A stretch of 64,000 nt of DNA from an uncultured Clostridia bacterium. GTDB taxonomy: Bacteria; Bacillota; Clostridia; UBA1381. Position numbers and translations under genes: made by a program. The stretch spans positions 1-64,000 of the forward strand of contig CANQQW010000002.1 in the NCBI GenBank assembly GCA_947626075.1. The letters are read 5' to 3'. Shown piece after piece: positions 8,854 through 17,339 of the stretch. The stretch's first letter is position 1. The number at the start of each line of letters is the position of its first letter. The notes below the pieces were generated by a model. That model did not search any database. It saw only the letters and a program-made list of their open reading frames with translations, and was not told the origin of the DNA.

Positions 8854-9312
8854 CTAAAACTTGAATGATAATCTTATATAAACCGCCGATTTGGCAGGTA
8901 TTTCCATGATTTCCCCGTCAGCGTCCACAAACGCGGTATCGTCCTTATAGTCCTTAAGCACGCCGGTAAATTCCTTAACGCCGTTTACCGCTTTGTAAAG
9001 CTTAACGTCGACCTCTCTGCCTATATAGTAAAGAAATTCGCGTTCCTTTGTAAGCTTTCGGTCGGCGCCGGGTGAAGATACTTCGAGCGTGTACGCGCCG
9101 TCGATAAAGTTCTCGGCGTCAAGAACCTCCTCTACCGCCTTTGAAAACGCTTCACATTCGTCTATGCCGACACCGCCCGCGCGGTCAATGTAGTAGCGGA
9201 GAAAATATTCGCCGTTTTCCTTTTTGTAAGTGACGTCAACTATATAAATTCCTTGATTTTCCGCTATGTTCTCGCCCGCCGCGAACGCTTTTGTTTCGGT
9301 TTTATTTGCCAT
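8854..9312 (-). CDS. rimP: Ribosome maturation factor RimP
   Basis: RimP helps assemble the 30S subunit. The 152-residue protein contains the family block GGVGIDECEAFSKAVEEVLD and YTLEVSSPGADRKLTKEREF. It is the first gene of the operon that runs to glmU, 18 bp before nusA. The start ATG has AAAAGGAG upstream. A candidate sigma-A promoter and a hairpin leader lie just ahead of it. Confidence 0.95.
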   Translation of the reverse strand: MANKTETKAFAAGENIAENQGIYIVDVTYKKENGEYFLRYYIDRAGGVGIDECEAFSKAVEEVLDAENFIDGAYTLEVSSPGADRKLTKEREFLYYIGREVDVKLYKAVNGVKEFTGVLKDYKDDTAFVDADGEIMEIPAKSAVYIRLSFKF

Positions 9313-9355
9313 TTTTATCTCCTTTTATACGATAATAAAACAGTATTTAAACATG

Positions 9356-9379
9356 AAAGAGTGGGTAAACCCACTCTTT
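9356..9379 (-). promoter_or_regulatory. Hairpin in the 5' leader of the rimP-nusA-infB operon
   Basis: A perfect 10-bp stem (AAAGAGTGGG / CCCACTCTTT with a 4-nt loop) lies about 43 bp upstream of rimP and downstream of a candidate promoter at 9409-9437, so it would be in the transcribed leader. On the minus strand it is followed by CATGTTT rather than a run of U, so it is a poor intrinsic terminator. It may still be the lytR terminator, a pause site or an mRNA-stabilising element. A small AT-rich palindrome (GAATATATTATATTC) precedes it. Confidence 0.6.
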
Positions 9380-9408
9380 TCTGAATATATTATATTCATT
9401 TCCAATAT

Positions 9409-9437
9409 ATAATATCATATTTATCAGACAATTTCAA
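9409..9437 (-). promoter_or_regulatory. Candidate sigma-A promoter for rimP operon
   Basis: On the minus strand TTGAAA and TATTAT are separated by 17 bp. The predicted start near 9402 gives a leader of about 90 nt that includes the hairpin at 9356-9379. Confidence 0.55.
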
Positions 9438-9466
9438 GCCTTTTTTACAATTTTTTTAATATTTTC

Positions 9467-10786
9467 TTATCCCGCATTGTCTTCGGTATCTGAAACGCCG
9501 TAGCTTTCGCCGCCGCCGTAAGTTTCGCCCCCGGAGGATGCGTCATAATCAGCGCTGTCATGGGAGGTATCCTCCGAATAATCAGTGCTGCCGTTATACG
9601 ACGATGAAGCTACGGAATTCGATGACGATGATGAATTTGATGATGACGAAGATGAACCTGAAGATGATGACCTTGATGATGACGAAGATGAGCCTGACGA
9701 TGATGAAGATGATACTGTCGATGAGGAGTGTGACGAAGATGATGAATTATCTTCACCGGCGCCGCTGCCGGCGTCTCCGCCGTCAGGCGGACCTATTGTA
9801 ATATTGTCCGCGGGGTAACCGAATACCGACCTGACAAGCTCCCTTGTCGCGTCAAGATCTACCTCCCACACGTCCTGCGTCGCGCCGTCGAGCACGGCGG
9901 TGCCGAAGTTACCTGGCAGCTCATAGGAGTTGATGTTCGCGCTCGTGAGGTTCGCGGCGTATTTTGAATACTTTACCACGTCCTTAACGGTGAGGTTCGT
10001 GTCTATTTCCTCGCTCACCGCCTTGAAGATTGACGGTATTTTGAGCACAAGCGACGCGTTCACCTTTTGATCTACCACAGCCTTTATAAATTCCTGCTGG
10101 AGCCTCATTCTGCCGCCGTCGCCGTCTATATAGCCGCGAAAGCCGCCCTTGCCGTTGTTCATGCTGCGATCCCAGTTTCCGTGACGGAAACGCATAAGCC
10201 ATACCGCCTGTGTGCCGTTAAGACCGTAAGTGCCGGGCGGCAGGTTTATATGCAGGTTTTGCGCCGGGTCGTCATATACCATGCCCTGACCGCCCCCGCA
10301 TATATCGGGTATTGTGAACTCTACGGAACCGAGCTCGTTTATAACGTGAGCCACTCCGTCAAGCGAAAAGTCAATATAATAGTTAATCGGTATACCCGTA
10401 ATGCGCGTTACCACCTCGACTGTCGCTTCAGCGCCGCCTATCTTTCCGTCCGTCATGTACGCGTGAGCCGCGTTTATTTTCTGGTATCTGTTTCCGACAT
10501 ATACTCTCGTGTCGCGCGGGACCGAAAGCATATTAACAATGTTATTATCAATATCGTACTGCGCTACCATAATCGCGTCTGTGCGCAGTCCGTCCATGTC
10601 GGTACACATAATCAGCACGTTAATCTTTCCGCCCTCGGCTTCGACCGTGGAAGTATTGTCCACCTGCGCAATATCGTCCGCCGGCGAAAAATCAATACCC
10701 ATACAGACCGCCGCGCCCACGATGATTACCGCGAGCGATATGCCGAGCACCTGAAAATATCTTTTTACATTAAACCTGACTTTCAC
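9467..10786 (-). CDS. LytR-CpsA-Psr (LCP) family cell-wall glycopolymer ligase with poly-serine tail
   Basis: LCP proteins transfer secondary wall polymers from lipid carriers to peptidoglycan on the outer face of the membrane. A single membrane segment lies at about residues 13-32 (VLGISLAVIIVGAAVCMGI). The catalytic LCP domain follows, with NMLSVPRDTRVYVG and AHAYMTDGKIGGAEATVE, the conserved Arg/Asp blocks that bind the polyprenyl phosphate. The start is a GTG after GGAGGTAGCCC. The C-terminal about 90 residues are almost pure serine with scattered Gly, Asn and Tyr, probably an extended wall-spanning or glycosylated region. It has its own promoter at 10839-10868. Confidence 0.93.
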   Translation of the reverse strand: MKVRFNVKRYFQVLGISLAVIIVGAAVCMGIDFSPADDIAQVDNTSTVEAEGGKINVLIMCTDMDGLRTDAIMVAQYDIDNNIVNMLSVPRDTRVYVGNRYQKINAAHAYMTDGKIGGAEATVEVVTRITGIPINYYIDFSLDGVAHVINELGSVEFTIPDICGGGQGMVYDDPAQNLHINLPPGTYGLNGTQAVWLMRFRHGNWDRSMNNGKGGFRGYIDGDGGRMRLQQEFIKAVVDQKVNASLVLKIPSIFKAVSEEIDTNLTVKDVVKYSKYAANLTSANINSYELPGNFGTAVLDGATQDVWEVDLDATRELVRSVFGYPADNITIGPPDGGDAGSGAGEDNSSSSSHSSSTVSSSSSSGSSSSSSRSSSSGSSSSSSNSSSSSNSVASSSYNGSTDYSEDTSHDSADYDASSGGETYGGGESYGVSDTEDNAG

Positions 10787-10838
10787 GGGCTACCTCCAAA
10801 ATTAAATTTGTCCATTAGTTATTCCGATTATTGTACCA

Positions 10839-10868
10839 ATTATAACATATATTGACACGTATAGTCAA
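10839..10868 (-). promoter_or_regulatory. Candidate promoter for the LCP gene with overlapping inverted repeat
   Basis: TTGACT and TATAAT are separated by 18 bp on the minus strand. An inverted repeat ATTGAC / GTCAAT (10851-10856 and 10864-10869) overlaps the -35 box and could be an operator. Confidence 0.65.
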
Positions 10869-10938
10869 TAATAAAACTATGGACAAGGCGTAAATAGATT
10901 ATTACTTTTTTATTACATTTGTTTCAAGAATATTTTAA

Positions 10939-10968
10939 AAGGCGGCGCATATCAAAGCGCGCCGCCTT
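10939..10968 (-). terminator. Rho-independent terminator of the S41 protease gene
   Basis: A perfect 10-bp stem AAGGCGGCGC / GCGCCGCCTT lies about 40 bp after the stop of the S41 protease gene and is followed on the minus strand by TTTTAAAATATT. Confidence 0.85.
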
Positions 10969-11005
10969 AGAATTGTTTACATTTTTTTGAATTTTATACG
11001 GGACG

Positions 11006-12460
11006 TTATTCCGTTTTTCCCCCAAGCAGCTCATACGCCTTGTCAAACTGGTAATCGGTCATTATCTCAACCTGTGAGAATACTTTGTCAAGTACCTCCT
11101 GCGTCGGTATGTCAAGCACGCCGTATGAGAATATGTCGTTCACTTGCTGGAACGTGCGCAGCGCGTCCTTGAACTTCACGTCGAAAAGGGGGCTGTCGGT
11201 GTCGCCGTCGTAGTAGCCCAAAAGCTTTAAGCGCTCCTTTGCCGCCTGCACGTTGGAGTGCGACGAGCCGAGGGAGTTCCTTGTCTCAAAGTCAAACGGC
11301 GTGTAATCGTCAAGATCGACATTCTGCGTAACATTCTCAACGTATACGTCGGGTTGAAGTCCGACCTTGTTTATCTCCCTGCCGTTTCTCGTTATGTACT
11401 GACCCGTCGTGAGCTTAAATACCGAGCCGTTTTGGAGCGGGTACAGGTTCTGTATGACGGCTTTGCCGTAAGTATTCGTGCCAACAAGCTGCGCCGCTTT
11501 GGAGTCCTGCATCGCACTGGCAAGTATTTCGGACGCGGACGCGGTGTACTCATTCACAAGCAGCACGAAGTCAAATTCTTTCTTTTCAAGCTGCGAGGTG
11601 TACGTCGCGTTGTATTCCTTGTTCCTGAACTTTACGTCCACTATTTTGCCTTTCGGCACGATTTCCTCCGCGACATCTATCGCGGCGTCAACATAGCCGC
11701 CGCCGTTGTCGCGCAAGTCGAGAATGATTTTCTTCACGTTGTTTTCGCGCATCGTTTCAAGGTCGTATGCGAAGTCGCCGGCGGTGTCGAAGTTGAAGGA
11801 GGTTATTCGTATGTATCCTATGTTTCCGTCGAGTATGGCGCTCGAAACGGTGGCTGTGCTTACAGCGACGCGCTTTACGGTAAACGTCAGCTCGTCGTTG
11901 CCGCGGAACACCGTAATATCGACAGTCGTACCCTCCTCGCCGACTACCTTGGAGCGTACCGCCTGAGTGGTAAGTCCCGTCATATCCTCGCCGTTTACCT
12001 TATAAATCAAATCTCCCGTGCGAAGTCCCGCGTTTTGCGCGTTGTCATTGCCCTCGGTGAAGCCGGTTATTTCCACGTAGTCGTTGTTCTCTTTCTTTTG
12101 CATCGTTATGCCGATTCCGTAGAACGTGTTGTTTAATTGGTCCTGATATTCCTTGTATTCTTCTTGGGTGTAGAACTCGCTGTAATCGTCCATGCTTTCA
12201 AGCGTCGCTTTAAGAAGCTCGACAAGAACCGGCTCGTTGTTTTCGAGCAGTTTTGAAAGTCCCTGCGCCATAACGTCCTCTGTTGTGTAAGTATCGTCAA
12301 TGAACGCGTCGGAAATGTATTCGGATATTTGTTCAAACGCCGTGTACTCGCCGCTGTATTGTTTTTCGTCCTCCTTAGTTTTGTTCGGAGCGGCTATCGC
12401 CGTTCCCGATGTAAGAAGCATCAGCGCCGCGAGCAGCGCCGCCGTGATTTTCCTGTTCAT
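11006..12460 (-). CDS. S41 family carboxy-terminal processing protease (CtpA-like)
   Basis: This exported serine protease belongs to the C-terminal processing family, which trims proteins in the cell envelope. A signal peptide or anchor (ITAALLAALMLLTSGTAIA) is followed by a PDZ domain at about residues 110-195, then the catalytic core with Ser in EYTASASEILASAMQ and Lys in TYGKAVIQNL. The C-terminus carries a peptidoglycan-binding-like domain (AKERLKLLGYYDG). AGAGG lies 9 nt before the second ATG (12460), which I prefer to the track start at 12466. In spore formers one such protease cleaves signalling proteins in SpoIVF checkpoint control, but the role of this copy cannot be fixed from sequence. 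Confidence 0.92.
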   Translation of the reverse strand: MNRKITAALLAALMLLTSGTAIAAPNKTKEDEKQYSGEYTAFEQISEYISDAFIDDTYTTEDVMAQGLSKLLENNEPVLVELLKATLESMDDYSEFYTQEEYKEYQDQLNNTFYGIGITMQKKENNDYVEITGFTEGNDNAQNAGLRTGDLIYKVNGEDMTGLTTQAVRSKVVGEEGTTVDITVFRGNDELTFTVKRVAVSTATVSSAILDGNIGYIRITSFNFDTAGDFAYDLETMRENNVKKIILDLRDNGGGYVDAAIDVAEEIVPKGKIVDVKFRNKEYNATYTSQLEKKEFDFVLLVNEYTASASEILASAMQDSKAAQLVGTNTYGKAVIQNLYPLQNGSVFKLTTGQYITRNGREINKVGLQPDVYVENVTQNVDLDDYTPFDFETRNSLGSSHSNVQAAKERLKLLGYYDGDTDSPLFDVKFKDALRTFQQVNDIFSYGVLDIPTQEVLDKVFSQVEIMTDYQFDKAYELLGGKTE

Positions 12461-12487
12461 AAGCATCTACCTCTTAATTATTTATTT

Positions 12488-12916
12488 TCACGATATTTTG
12501 GTTATCGTTATTTTCGTGTCGTTAAAGTATTTTTCGCCCTGTACGGTGAGCGTGTACACAAGCTCGACCTTGCCGCCGTTTTCCGCGACGTCATGAAGTA
12601 CGCGGTGCGTTTCAAGCTCCATGTCTATGCCGCCGTACGGAGTTTCGTAAACGAACGAGCGCTTTTCGCCCGCCTTGTACTCCATAGACGTTTTCACCGC
12701 GCCGCCGCGCTTAATCAATACTTCATCGCCGTTAAGCTTTATAAGCGAGGTGACGGTATCTCCGTCGTCCTCAAGGCTGTAGAGTATGTATTGTTTCCCG
12801 TTTTTTTCACGTAAACTGCCGTAGGCAAGCTCTTTTATAACGTTTGTTTCGCCGTCCGCCGTCTGTTTGTTCCTAACTATAATGCGGTAGTCATTATCAG
12901 TATTTTTCAATGTCAA
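12488..12916 (-). CDS. DUF1934 family protein (YwiB-like beta-barrel)
   Basis: A 142-residue protein of the DUF1934 family, which has a lipocalin-like beta-barrel fold and no known reaction. Recognisable blocks are KELAYGSLREKNGKQYILYS near residue 25, TSLIKLNGDEVLIKRGG and VELVYTLTVQGE near the end. The start overlaps the end of murI by 20 bp, so the two are probably co-translated. In many Firmicutes this family sits near argS or cell-wall genes. No signal peptide is visible. Confidence 0.85.
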   Translation of the reverse strand: MTLKNTDNDYRIIVRNKQTADGETNVIKELAYGSLREKNGKQYILYSLEDDGDTVTSLIKLNGDEVLIKRGGAVKTSMEYKAGEKRSFVYETPYGGIDMELETHRVLHDVAENGGKVELVYTLTVQGEKYFNDTKITITKIS

Positions 12917-13706
12917 TCTTGCTCACCTGTCCGTTAATTTCTCTTTCAAGGAATATCGAGCCAAGCTCCTCGAAGCTTGACACGTCATCGCTTACATAGT
13001 AGCGGTACCTGTCGGCATCCGGCTCGGGGCTGTGTGCCATTTCGCCATGGAGCTTCTTTTTAAGGTATTTAGCCACCTCCGCGCCGCTGTTTATAAGCGT
13101 AACGCCTTTCCCCATATACTCGCCTATCACCTTTTCCAAAAGCGGGTAATGCGTGCAGCCCAGTATCAGTGTGTCAACGCCCTTTGCGCGTATTTCCTCA
13201 AGGTATTCCTCAGCGATAATACGCGTCACATCGGAGTCAAAATAGCCGTTCTCCACAAGCGGCACAAACATCGGGCAGGCGCGGTTATACACCCGCATTT
13301 CGGGGTCATACGCTGTAATCTGCTTTTCGTATTCGCCGCTCTTTATCGTGCCGGGAGTGCCGATTACTCCGATTTTCTTATTCTTTGTCGCGCGCACGGC
13401 GGCGTACACAGCCGCGTCTATAACGCCGACTATCGGAATGTCAAATTCATCCTTTATCATCGGCAGAGCCGCAGACGAAGCGGTGCCGCAGGCTATGACT
13501 ATCACTTTCACGTCAAACGTCTTTAAAAAGCGTATGTCGCCGCGCGTGTATTTCAGTATCGTGTCGCGCGAGCGTGTACCGTATGGCACTCTGCCCGTAT
13601 CGCCAAAGTATATTATATTCTCGCAGGGCAGCTCGTTCATTATTTCTTTTACCGCCGTAAGTCCGCCGAGTCCCGAGTCAAAAACGCCTATACTCTTATT
13701 ATTCAT
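12897..13706 (-). CDS. murI: Glutamate racemase
   Basis: MurI makes D-glutamate for peptidoglycan from L-glutamate without cofactors. The two catalytic cysteines are in ACGTASSAALP (about residue 73) and LGCTHYPLLEK (about 185). The N-terminal IGVFDSGLGGLTAVKE motif is typical. Its start overlaps the ddl stop by one base (TAATG), so D-Glu and D-Ala-D-Ala synthesis are coupled. The length of 269 is normal. Confidence 0.97.
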   Translation of the reverse strand: MNNKSIGVFDSGLGGLTAVKEIMNELPCENIIYFGDTGRVPYGTRSRDTILKYTRGDIRFLKTFDVKVIVIACGTASSAALPMIKDEFDIPIVGVIDAAVYAAVRATKNKKIGVIGTPGTIKSGEYEKQITAYDPEMRVYNRACPMFVPLVENGYFDSDVTRIIAEEYLEEIRAKGVDTLILGCTHYPLLEKVIGEYMGKGVTLINSGAEVAKYLKKKLHGEMAHSPEPDADRYRYYVSDDVSSFEELGSIFLEREINGQVSKIDIEKY

Positions 13707-14770
13707 TACTTTACTCTCTTTTCCGCAAGCTCAATGAGTTTGTCAAGCAGCCTGCCGTACTCAATTCCCGCCTCGCCCCACAATTTCGGGTACATGCTTA
13801 TACTCGTAAAGCCCGGGAGCGAGTTTATCTCGTTTAACACAACGCTGCCGTCAGAGCGTTTTACAAAGAAATCCACGCGTGAAAGACCGCTGCCGTCAAG
13901 CGCCTTGAAAGCCTTTATCGCGTAGGAGCGTATCTCGTCTATAGTCTCTGTCGGGACGTCCGCCGGAATACGCAGCTTTGTGGAGTTGTCGTTGTACTTC
14001 GCGTCGAAGTCGTAAAACTCGACGGTGGGTATAATTTCGCCGACCGTCGTCGCCTTCACGTCGTCATTGCCGAGCACGGCGCACTCTACCTCCTGACCGT
14101 CTATATTTTCCTCGACAAGTATTTTCCTGTCAAACTTCGCCGCGTTTTTAAGCGCCGAAAGAAGCTCCGCTCTGTCGTGAGCCTTGCCCACTCCGACCGA
14201 CGATCCTGTTCGAGCCGGTTTTACGAAGCACGGGTAACCGAGCTTATTTTCGATTTCGTCCATTTTTTTATCGAAGTCGTCCGAGGCGGTCACAACGACC
14301 CAGTTCGCCTGCGGTATATCAGCCGACGCGAACACTATCTTTGACGAGGTTTTATCCATACTGTTCGCGGAAGCCATCACTCCCATGCCGACATACGGTA
14401 TGCCCGACAGCTCAAAAAGTCCCTGTACGCATCCGTCCTCGCCGTACTCGCCGTGCAGCACGGGGAATATAACGTCTATATGTACCTTTCTGACGGTACC
14501 GCTGTCAAAAACAAGCAGCGCCTTATCCGAGGCGTCGGGTGAAATGACAGCTTTTTTCTTATTCGCCGCGTCGTTTTCCCATTCGCCGTTCTCTATATTA
14601 GCGTAATCGCCCGTGTACAGGTACCACGCGCCGTCTTTCGTTATTCCGATAAGTGAAATATTATACTTGCTCTTATCAAGGTTGGCGAGAACCGATGTTA
14701 CCGATTTCCTTGAAATTTCATGCTCGGGCGAGCGTCCGCCGAACACAACGCATAACTCTTTCATTAACAT
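13706..14770 (-). CDS. ddl: D-alanine--D-alanine ligase
   Basis: Ddl is an ATP-grasp enzyme that joins two D-alanines for the peptidoglycan stem peptide. The N-terminus CVVFGGRSPEHEISRKS, HGEYGEDGCVQGLFEL in the middle and EINSLPGFTSISMYPKL at the end are family signatures, the last containing the metal-binding residues. The track start at 14824 adds a stretch with no family similarity; GGGAG lies 5 nt before the ATG at 14770 and 11 nt before that at 14764, so either is possible. About 354 residues. The variant type (D-Ala or D-Lac) cannot be told safely by eye, but nothing suggests vancomycin resistance. Confidence 0.95.
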   Translation of the reverse strand: MLMKELCVVFGGRSPEHEISRKSVTSVLANLDKSKYNISLIGITKDGAWYLYTGDYANIENGEWENDAANKKKAVISPDASDKALLVFDSGTVRKVHIDVIFPVLHGEYGEDGCVQGLFELSGIPYVGMGVMASANSMDKTSSKIVFASADIPQANWVVVTASDDFDKKMDEIENKLGYPCFVKPARTGSSVGVGKAHDRAELLSALKNAAKFDRKILVEENIDGQEVECAVLGNDDVKATTVGEIIPTVEFYDFDAKYNDNSTKLRIPADVPTETIDEIRSYAIKAFKALDGSGLSRVDFFVKRSDGSVVLNEINSLPGFTSISMYPKLWGEAGIEYGRLLDKLIELAEKRVK

Positions 14771-14852
14771 AATCACTCCCATAACATATATATTTATAAT
14801 ACGCTTTTCGACAAAAAAAAGCAAGTGTTAGCTTGTATTTTTAATCAAAAGT

Positions 14853-15764
14853 TTATTTTTCCCTGAGTTTTTTCAGTATATTTTCAAAATATTCCGGTAT
14901 TTCGCTTGTAAATTCCATAATATTGCCGGTCGTCGGGTGGGTAAAGCCTATCGTTTTTGCGTGCAGGAGCTGACCGTTTAAGTTAAATTTTTCCTTTTTT
15001 ACGCCGTAAACGCTGTCGCCGACTATACTGTGTCCTATCGACGCCATATGCACGCGTATCTGATGCGTCCTGCCCGTTTCAAGCGTACATTCCACAAGCG
15101 TATATGCGCCGAAGCGCTCCAGTACCTTAAAATGCGTGACCGCCTCGCGTCCGCCTTGCACGACTGCCATTTTCTTTCTGTCCGACGGGCAGCGCGCGAT
15201 CGGCTTATTAATTGTGCCTTCGTCCTCTTTTATATTTCCGTTTACAAGCGCGACGTATTTACGCATAGCCTTGCGCTCCTTTAGCTGCGCCGACAGCGCA
15301 AGGTGCGCGTCGTTATTCTTAGCCGCAACAATAAGTCCCGACGTGTCCTTGTCAATACGGTGTACTATACCGGGGCGCACCACTCCGTTTATCGCGGACA
15401 GTCCGCCCTTACACCGATACATGAGCGCGTTGACAAGCGTGCCGCTCTCGTTCCCCGGCGCGGGGTGAACGCACATTCCCTGCGGCTTGTTCACAACGAT
15501 TACGTCACTGTCCTCGTACACTATGTCGAGCGGTATGTCCTCCGGCTCGGCGCTGAGTTCCTTTTCGTCGGGAAGCTCTATCTCTATTTCCTCCGCGCCG
15601 TCTATACGGCAGCTCTTGCTTACGCTTTTCCCCGCGCGCGTTACAAGTCCCAAAGCGCACAATTTCGACGCGTAGCTTCTGGAAATATCCGAATTGTCCG
15701 ATATGAATTTGTCAATACGTTCGCCCAAGCTTTCCTCAGACGGTTTCAGAGTTATTTTCTGCAT
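14853..15764 (-). CDS. rluD: RluA/RluD family 23S rRNA pseudouridine synthase
   Basis: A pseudouridine synthase with an N-terminal S4 RNA-binding domain (ERIDKFISDNSDISRSYASK) and a catalytic domain with Asp in HRIDKDTSGLIVAAK and the later TGRTHQIRVHM block. The RluD group modifies helix 69 of 23S rRNA, though the exact target cannot be read from sequence. I chose the second of two adjacent ATGs because AGAGGATA lies at good spacing. It overlaps lspA by about 29 bp; the lspA-rluD pair is the common arrangement in Firmicutes. Confidence 0.93.
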   Translation of the reverse strand: MQKITLKPSEESLGERIDKFISDNSDISRSYASKLCALGLVTRAGKSVSKSCRIDGAEEIEIELPDEKELSAEPEDIPLDIVYEDSDVIVVNKPQGMCVHPAPGNESGTLVNALMYRCKGGLSAINGVVRPGIVHRIDKDTSGLIVAAKNNDAHLALSAQLKERKAMRKYVALVNGNIKEDEGTINKPIARCPSDRKKMAVVQGGREAVTHFKVLERFGAYTLVECTLETGRTHQIRVHMASIGHSIVGDSVYGVKKEKFNLNGQLLHAKTIGFTHPTTGNIMEFTSEIPEYFENILKKLREK

Positions 15765-16212
15765 CATTATCCTCTTTATCGAAAAATATGAAATATAATA
15801 CAAGCAGCGCCGCGCCCACGGTTATGGATATGTCCGCGATGTTGAATACGGGAAAGCTGATAAACAGAGTTCGTATATAGTCCACGACAAAGCCTCGGAA
15901 TATCCTGTCTATCGCGTTTGAAAACGCGCCCGCGAACATCATTGTCACCGCGGTGCATAAAAGCGGGTGCGTCGGTTTTTTCCGTATCCAGTACACAACC
16001 ACTCCCGCGCAGAACACGACGGAAATAATACTCAAAAGCGACATTCGTCCCGACAGTATCGAGAACGCCGCGCCCGTGTTTTTGAGGTACGTAATGTCAA
16101 ACGCGTCAAATATTTTAAAAAGCGTGTCTCCCACGTTCATATCGGACGCGATAAAAAACTTTACCGACTGGTCGGCTAAAATAACAGCCGCCGTAATTAT
16201 AAGCCAAAGCAT
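15736..16212 (-). CDS. lspA: Lipoprotein signal peptidase
   Basis: LspA removes signal peptides from lipid-modified prolipoproteins in the membrane. Four membrane segments are seen, and the two catalytic aspartates are in FSNAIDRIFRGFVVDYI and FPVFNIADISITVG. The C-terminus is a short acidic tail. Length 158, normal. It lies 5 bp after aroB on the minus strand and overlaps rluD. Confidence 0.95.
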   Translation of the reverse strand: MLWLIITAAVILADQSVKFFIASDMNVGDTLFKIFDAFDITYLKNTGAAFSILSGRMSLLSIISVVFCAGVVVYWIRKKPTHPLLCTAVTMMFAGAFSNAIDRIFRGFVVDYIRTLFISFPVFNIADISITVGAALLVLYFIFFDKEDNDAENNSETV

Positions 16213-16217
16213 ATCGT

Positions 16218-17303
16218 TTACTCCCGTTCCGTTATATAATCGAGCGCGGCAAAAATCTCGTCCTTATTAACATCGGTAGTCTGAATAACCTCGCCGATGT
16301 TAAGCGGCAGGACGAATTTCAGTTTGCCCGCGATTTTTTTCTTGTCCTTTTGCATAAATGAATATACCCGTTCCTTTTCGGGTAATTTCACGCGCGTCCC
16401 AAATCCGTAGGTACGGAGTATATTTTCGATACGTTCAAAAGTCATATCGTCAATCATTCCGCGCTTATTCGCGATATGCGACGCGCCTATCATACCTATT
16501 CCGACGCACTCGCCGTGAGTCATTTTAAAATTGTACGCGGACTCTACCGCATGACCAATGGTATGACCGAAGTTCAGTATCGCGCGGATACCGTTTTCCT
16601 TTTCGTCCCGCATAACCACATCAGCCTTAATCGAACAGTTTGTCTTGTCCATGCTTATAAGCGCGCCGCTCTCGAGCGTCTTTATCATGCCGCTGTTATT
16701 CTCAAGGTAAGTGAAAAAGTCCGCGTCGCGTATTATTCCGTGCTTTATTACCTCGCCCATACCCGACACAAATTGCTCGGGCGGCAGAGTTTTAAGCGTA
16801 GATACGTTGATGTATACAAGTCCGGGTTGGTGGAACGCGCCCAAAATGTTTTTGCTGTCGGCAAAGTCAACGCCCGTTTTTCCGCCCACGGAGCTGTCCG
16901 ACTGCGACAAAAGCGTCGTCGGTACCTGCACAAAGTCGATACCGCGCATATATATTGCCGCCGCGAAGCCCGCCATGTCTCCTACCACGCCGCCGCCGAG
17001 CGCGACAATCATACTCTTTCGGTCCAGCCCGTGCTCTATACACGCGGCGCATATGCCGAGTATCTCGTTCATGTTCTTTTGTTCCTCGCCCGCCTTAAAG
17101 GCGTATACCGAAGCGTCAAAGCCGTTTTCGGTTAAAAGCGTAAGTACCTCGTCCGCGTACAGCTTTTCGACATTTGTATCTGTTACAATCAGAAGCTTTT
17201 TCGGCGCGTTTATTTCGCGCAGCGCGTCGGGAAGCGCGGCAAAGCTGTCTGTAAACTTTATATCGTATGAATGCTTACCCAAATCAACGTATAATTTTTC
17301 CAT
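16218..17303 (-). CDS. aroB: 3-dehydroquinate synthase
   Basis: AroB is the second enzyme of the shikimate pathway and cyclises DAHP to 3-dehydroquinate. It binds NAD through GGGVVGDMAGFAAAIYMRG and zinc through GMGEVIKHGI and NFGHTIGHAVE. The length of 361 is usual. It stands alone among envelope genes; aroA is found 12 kb away on the other strand. A 36-bp spacer separates it from tsaD. Confidence 0.97.
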   Translation of the reverse strand: MEKLYVDLGKHSYDIKFTDSFAALPDALREINAPKKLLIVTDTNVEKLYADEVLTLLTENGFDASVYAFKAGEEQKNMNEILGICAACIEHGLDRKSMIVALGGGVVGDMAGFAAAIYMRGIDFVQVPTTLLSQSDSSVGGKTGVDFADSKNILGAFHQPGLVYINVSTLKTLPPEQFVSGMGEVIKHGIIRDADFFTYLENNSGMIKTLESGALISMDKTNCSIKADVVMRDEKENGIRAILNFGHTIGHAVESAYNFKMTHGECVGIGMIGASHIANKRGMIDDMTFERIENILRTYGFGTRVKLPEKERVYSFMQKDKKKIAGKLKFVLPLNIGEVIQTTDVNKDEIFAALDYITERE

Positions 17304-17339
17304 TTTAGTGTCCCCTCTCGTTTTTTTATTTTAGTGTCC

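Noticed and set aside
9585-9818. Acidic plus-strand ORF rich in Asp
   Set aside because: It is the complement of the serine-codon tract in the LCP gene.
14815-14845. Terminator between rluD and ddl
   Set aside because: Only a 4-bp stem could be formed next to the T tract, too weak to call.
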